From Rubricoccus sp038746605 (GTDB taxonomy: Bacteria; Bacteroidota; Rhodothermia; Rhodothermales; Rubricoccaceae), in contig JBCDKM010000019.1 in the NCBI GenBank assembly GCA_038746605.1, forward strand, positions 1-64,000: a stretch of DNA of 64,000 bases. The letters are read 5' to 3'. The notes beneath the pieces are model-generated. The model saw nothing but the letters and a program-made list of their open reading frames with translations. It made no database searches and had not been told where the DNA came from. The position numbers were made by a program, and so were the translations under genes. Below are positions 60,893 through 64,000 of the stretch, one piece after another. The stretch's first letter is position 1; every line of letters begins with the position of its first letter.

Positions 60893-63166
60893 TTACCCTC
60901 CCGTTGAGCGCTTCCACGCGATCCGCTGGAGGAGATCGTCCGCGAGGTCGCGAAGCGGGTCAGGTCCCCCCCCTCCTGCATCGGAAGCAACGCCGCGAGT
61001 GATTCGGTCTGCTCTCTCCAGATCGCCGGATTGGTATACGATCCGAGCGGCCACGAGCCGAAGCGCGGCGGGTGGACTGTCCCCCTCCATTGAGTCGCTG
61101 CGCGCGTAACGAGTGGCGGCCCGACCAGCGCGAGCGACATCTCCCGCCTCGCGGTAGCGAATCGCCGCAACGAGATTCGCTGGGCCACCCGCTGCTTCCA
61201 GCTTTCTCCCGAGGCCGACGACCTCGGTGGAATCTTCAGAGGTTTGGAGGGCGAGACGGAGGACCTCCGGTGAAAGGGATCGAAGCAGCGACGCCACATC
61301 CCGCTGCGTCCGGGCGTAGCCTGGGATCGCGTCGATAGCGGATCGATAGGCGTCCTCAGCGGGCAGTCCCTGGAGCGCTCTCGCGTGCGCGAGGGAGAGC
61401 CGAGGGGACGAAAGCTGACCGCTCGTGTCGGCTGCCAGGTAGGACTCTGCATCGGGTGTTCCATGAGTCTCGTCCGCCCCCATCGCGACAGCGAGCTCGT
61501 AGCGAGCGAGAGGCAGAAGCGCAGAGACCGAATCCGGCGCGGCGTCCGCTGCAGCCGCGAAGTGCCGGGCGGCCTCATTCCCACGTCCAGATTCCCAGGC
61601 GTCGTTCCCTTCCCGGAGAAGGCGCTGCCAGCGCGGCACGAAATGCGGACAGCGGACCTCGAAGAGCGACGGAACACCGAACCACCACGTAGCGACTTCG
61701 ACCGCCTCGTCCGTCACCGCGACGCCCCTTAGATGTACGGCCCAGTCGTCGGCGAGAGCGCTCAGCGGGCGCCCGTACGCTTCTTGCCACGATGTCCCCC
61801 CGTACACGGCGCGAATGGGCTCGGAGCCGTATGTGTTCAGGAGCCACTGTGTGAACGCGCCGCTCGTGGTGTATGAGACTCCTGCGCGGCCCGTCCAGAA
61901 GCCGAACGGGTCCATCGCGCCCTGGATCGCCTCGGATGGATCCTGAATTCCCCCCTGCTCGGGAGACAGGGTAAGCGCTGCAGCCGTCCGTTGCTCTGGC
62001 GATGGAATACCCGACGGCCCTTCCAACGCGACTGCGAGGCCCTCGACGAGCCCCACCTTCCACGTCGCGCCTGTGAAGCGGTCACCGAACTCGCGCCCGA
62101 CGACGTGGACGAGTTCATGCTCGAGGTCGCCATCCGCCCTGTCCGTCAGGAGGTGGACCTGTGGCGTGGGCAGCCAGACGGGTACGACGCTCGTTTCTCT
62201 CGATCCGAGCAGCGCGCCCTTGGTTTCAGGGTCGGGGTACAGATACACGTGCACCGGCTCAGAGAGCCCGACGCCAAGCGCAGCCTCGATCTGCCAGAGT
62301 CGGAACTCAGCTTCGTCCAGGAGCGCACGAACCCGCGAGGCGGGAAGGCTGCCCTCCTCGAAGTGGAAGACGACATTCGCGCTGCTGGCCTGTCCGCTGA
62401 GAGCGTGGCGCAGGTTGGCCTCGGACTGGGTGACGCCAAGCGGCGCGGAAAAGAAGGCGACAAATGCAATAACGGATCCTATCCCGAGAGCGACCCGCCC
62501 CGCGACCCGCCCCGCGACCCGCCCCGCGACCCGCCCCGCGACCCGCCCCGCGACCCGCCCCGCGACTCGGTCCGCCTCGCGACGCCACCGGGCGAGGGCG
62601 AGCAATCCGAGGGATGACAGTACTACCGCCGCCTGGTGGACGAACAGGCCGGGCCGAACGGCTAGTTCCGCATCGTAGATCGGGCCGAGCACGCCCCCGA
62701 AGACCGGGTTGTACACGAACAGCTGAGGTCTCAGCTTCAGAACCACGACGACCGGCACCACCGAGAGCACGAGGCCGACTAGGACAACCGCCACGCGAGG
62801 ACGCGTCCACGTGAACGCGTTCGCAACACTCGCAACGCCAACGCCGAGCAACGCGCTCGGAGGCACCAGGAGGAGGAACAAGCCGAAGCCTTGCGCGATG
62901 CCGCAGTTCGGTCTCCAGATCCCTGTCGCCGCCAGCGCCCCGAGCGGAATCACGAGGAGGACGAGATGTCGGCTTGCCACCGCCAACTGCCGATCCCCCC
63001 GCTGAAACGCCCCCACACTCGCGATCCCCGCGATGAAGAACGTCGCGAACGCCGTGACGGCTGCTCCCTCGACGTGCAACATGCCGAGGAGCGGCACAGG
63101 CCAAAGCGCCAACGCTGCCAGTGCATGCGCCAGCGCCGGAGCCCGCCAAGCCGCCCCTCGCGACAT
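60893..63166 (-). CDS. Membrane-anchored putative zinc peptidase with VAGR repeats and TPR-like tail
   Basis: 757 aa. Residues about 1-200 contain roughly six transmembrane helices, then a basic tract of tandem four-residue repeats (R-VAGR, about 201-227) encoded by the 12-bp repeat at 62490-62561, and another helix. An extracytoplasmic part has the gluzincin motif HELVH (about 370) in LEHELVHVVGREF, with VGLVEGLAVALEG giving a possible third ligand. The C-terminal 250 residues are helical and TPR-like. Function unknown. Polar motif at 62467. Confidence 0.75.
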   Translation of the reverse strand: MSRGAAWRAPALAHALAALALWPVPLLGMLHVEGAAVTAFATFFIAGIASVGAFQRGDRQLAVASRHLVLLVIPLGALAATGIWRPNCGIAQGFGLFLLLVPPSALLGVGVASVANAFTWTRPRVAVVLVGLVLSVVPVVVVLKLRPQLFVYNPVFGGVLGPIYDAELAVRPGLFVHQAAVVLSSLGLLALARWRREADRVAGRVAGRVAGRVAGRVAGRVAGRVALGIGSVIAFVAFFSAPLGVTQSEANLRHALSGQASSANVVFHFEEGSLPASRVRALLDEAEFRLWQIEAALGVGLSEPVHVYLYPDPETKGALLGSRETSVVPVWLPTPQVHLLTDRADGDLEHELVHVVGREFGDRFTGATWKVGLVEGLAVALEGPSGIPSPEQRTAAALTLSPEQGGIQDPSEAIQGAMDPFGFWTGRAGVSYTTSGAFTQWLLNTYGSEPIRAVYGGTSWQEAYGRPLSALADDWAVHLRGVAVTDEAVEVATWWFGVPSLFEVRCPHFVPRWQRLLREGNDAWESGRGNEAARHFAAAADAAPDSVSALLPLARYELAVAMGADETHGTPDAESYLAADTSGQLSSPRLSLAHARALQGLPAEDAYRSAIDAIPGYARTQRDVASLLRSLSPEVLRLALQTSEDSTEVVGLGRKLEAAGGPANLVAAIRYREAGDVARAGRAATRYARSDSMEGDSPPAALRLVAARIVYQSGDLERADRITRGVASDAGGGGPDPLRDLADDLLQRIAWKRSTGG
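62467..62475 (-). other. Polar motif CCGTTATTG, copy 9 (right arm)
   Basis: Inside the VAGR-repeat peptidase gene, sense, codons GTT-ATT (Val-Ile). Points leftward, 26.4 kb from the dif-like site. Confidence 0.7.
62490..62561 (-). repeat. Six perfect tandem 12-bp repeats in a coding region
   Basis: The unit GCGACCCGCCCC (plus strand) occurs six times without change, followed by a diverged partial copy at 62562. It encodes VAGR repeats in the minus-strand gene, and 12 bp keeps the frame on expansion or contraction. Confidence 0.95.
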
Positions 63167-64000
63167 CTAAATCAACGAGAACGCTACGCCGACGGCGAGC
63201 GACTGGCGGAGTTGGAGATCGTCGCTCAGATCGCGGTCGAAGAGGACCGCGCCGTCGAGGGTGACGTTCAGAACATCATTGACGCGCATGCGGAGACGGT
63301 TCTCAAACAGAATGTCGGGCTCCTCAGCGCCGATCTGGTTGAAGGCTTGGAACGCAGACAAACGGCTCGTCAAGGTCACGTTCTCGACGATGTCTCGACG
63401 GAAGCGAAGCTCCGCGTCCAGTCCCGCCTCCACTCGTACTGGTTGATCGAGGTCGTTCCCGAAGAGAGGCCGCAACCGCTCAATGGAGACGATGGTTTCC
63501 TTGAGCCCCAGGCCAACGCGAGAGGTGAAGCCTCCCCCCGGATCATAGATCGCACCCACGGACTGGGTGAGAAAGAGCGGCGCGAAGGCCGCTGAGACCT
63601 GAACGGTTCCGTCATCCTCGACGGGTAGATCCGGGTACTCGCCGTCGTCCGGTGTGTAATCGAAGCCGGGCAAGAACTGAGTCTTCGCCGAGGCACCGAG
63701 CGAGGGACGAAGCGGCCCCCCTGTCACGAGTTCCAGCCCGACCGCGTACCGCGCGATGTCATCGGCTTTGCGGGCACTGAGCGTGTCCTGCTTGATGGCC
63801 CCGAGGTTGAACTGCACCTCGTGGGCCTGGCGGATCGAACCGCTGACCCTGTAGAACACACCTTCGGAGGAAGCGGAGACGGCGAGGGCGTTGACGCCTC
63901 CCTCCTGCCAGTTGGTGTATTGCGCCTGCGATCCAGCAAACTGGAGCCCAAGGGCACGGACCCACCCATCGGCGGCTTCAAGTGTGTCCGGGGCGCTCGG
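63167..64000 (-). CDS. DUF3078-type outer-membrane barrel protein (C-terminal part)
   Basis: 277 residues visible; open to the right edge, so the N-terminus is missing. The visible part includes QAQYTNWQEGGVNALAVSA near its start, the signature of DUF3078 proteins, followed by alternating amphipathic strands ending in LRQSLAVGVAFSLI, as in outer-membrane beta-barrels. Function unknown. It ends 1 bp before the start of the next gene on the same strand. Confidence 0.85.
   Translation of the reverse strand, partial: PSAPDTLEAADGWVRALGLQFAGSQAQYTNWQEGGVNALAVSASSEGVFYRVSGSIRQAHEVQFNLGAIKQDTLSARKADDIARYAVGLELVTGGPLRPSLGASAKTQFLPGFDYTPDDGEYPDLPVEDDGTVQVSAAFAPLFLTQSVGAIYDPGGGFTSRVGLGLKETIVSIERLRPLFGNDLDQPVRVEAGLDAELRFRRDIVENVTLTSRLSAFQAFNQIGAEEPDILFENRLRMRVNDVLNVTLDGAVLFDRDLSDDLQLRQSLAVGVAFSLI

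Noticed and set aside
62490..62573. CRISPR-like repeat array
   Set aside because: Repeats are 12 bp, directly abutting, with no spacers; it is an in-frame coding tandem repeat.
61991..62617. Plus-strand frame with DPPR repeats
   Set aside because: It is the opposite-strand reading of the VAGR repeat inside the minus-strand peptidase gene.

Overview
The window is GC-rich and gene-dense, with short gene overlaps (ATGA, GTGA, TGATG) and almost no Shine-Dalgarno sequences. Promoter-like elements resemble the Bacteroidota -7 box (TAnnTTTG). It carries a type IX secretion plug-domain lipoprotein, two secreted enzymes with C-terminal type A-like sorting domains, a DUF3078 barrel, a DUF5117 metalloprotease, an exosortase and a heterodimer-type lycopene cyclase. 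Together these suggest a marine member of the Rhodothermota/Bacteroidota (Rhodothermales, Rubricoccaceae-like). That placement is an inference from gene content; no rRNA or tRNA gene was seen.

Layout. 1-138: end of an IS5-family element beside purE. 0.8-9.4 kb: surface polysaccharide region on the minus strand (UDP-GlcNAc 2-epimerase, exosortase pair, two GT4 enzymes, four sulfotransferases) broken by an AT-rich foreign gene. 9.5-17.9 kb: comB, gcvT, ppa, an amidohydrolase/lipoprotein/degenerate amidohydrolase trio, an AT-rich foreign gene, moeA. 18-31 kb: SCP2 protein, small lipoproteins, a HerA-like ATPase, wax-ester synthase/DGAT, a secreted esterase, rlmN, a possible cassette gene, yqaA-like gene, heme O synthase, phosphohexomutase. 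31-35.5 kb: DUF2164, purC, LacI regulator and degenerate ThiD-like kinase, divergent from an orphan MalK-type ATPase. 36.0-37.2 kb: a dif-like site and a tyrosine recombinase. 37-41.5 kb: a coupled carotenoid, MoeB and miaA operon. 41.5-51.5 kb: glycosyltransferases, an anti-sigma-type ATPase, M24 peptidase, guaB, pseudouridine synthase, scpAB, sugar-nucleotide epimerase. 51.5-64 kb: mostly exported peptidases, lipoproteins and envelope proteins.

The most striking signal is not a gene. The 9-mer CCGTTATTG occurs nine times exactly where well under one is expected by composition. All five copies left of 36.07 kb read rightward and all four right of it read leftward, so every copy points at a 28-bp dif-like sequence (36069-36096). 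The copies sit in unrelated genes, in four reading contexts, and use AT-rich codons, so selection is probably on DNA. My interpretation is that this window holds the chromosome-dimer resolution site in the terminus, flanked by a polar guide motif analogous to KOPS, or less likely a fork-trap motif. GC skew and genome-wide counts could not be computed here.
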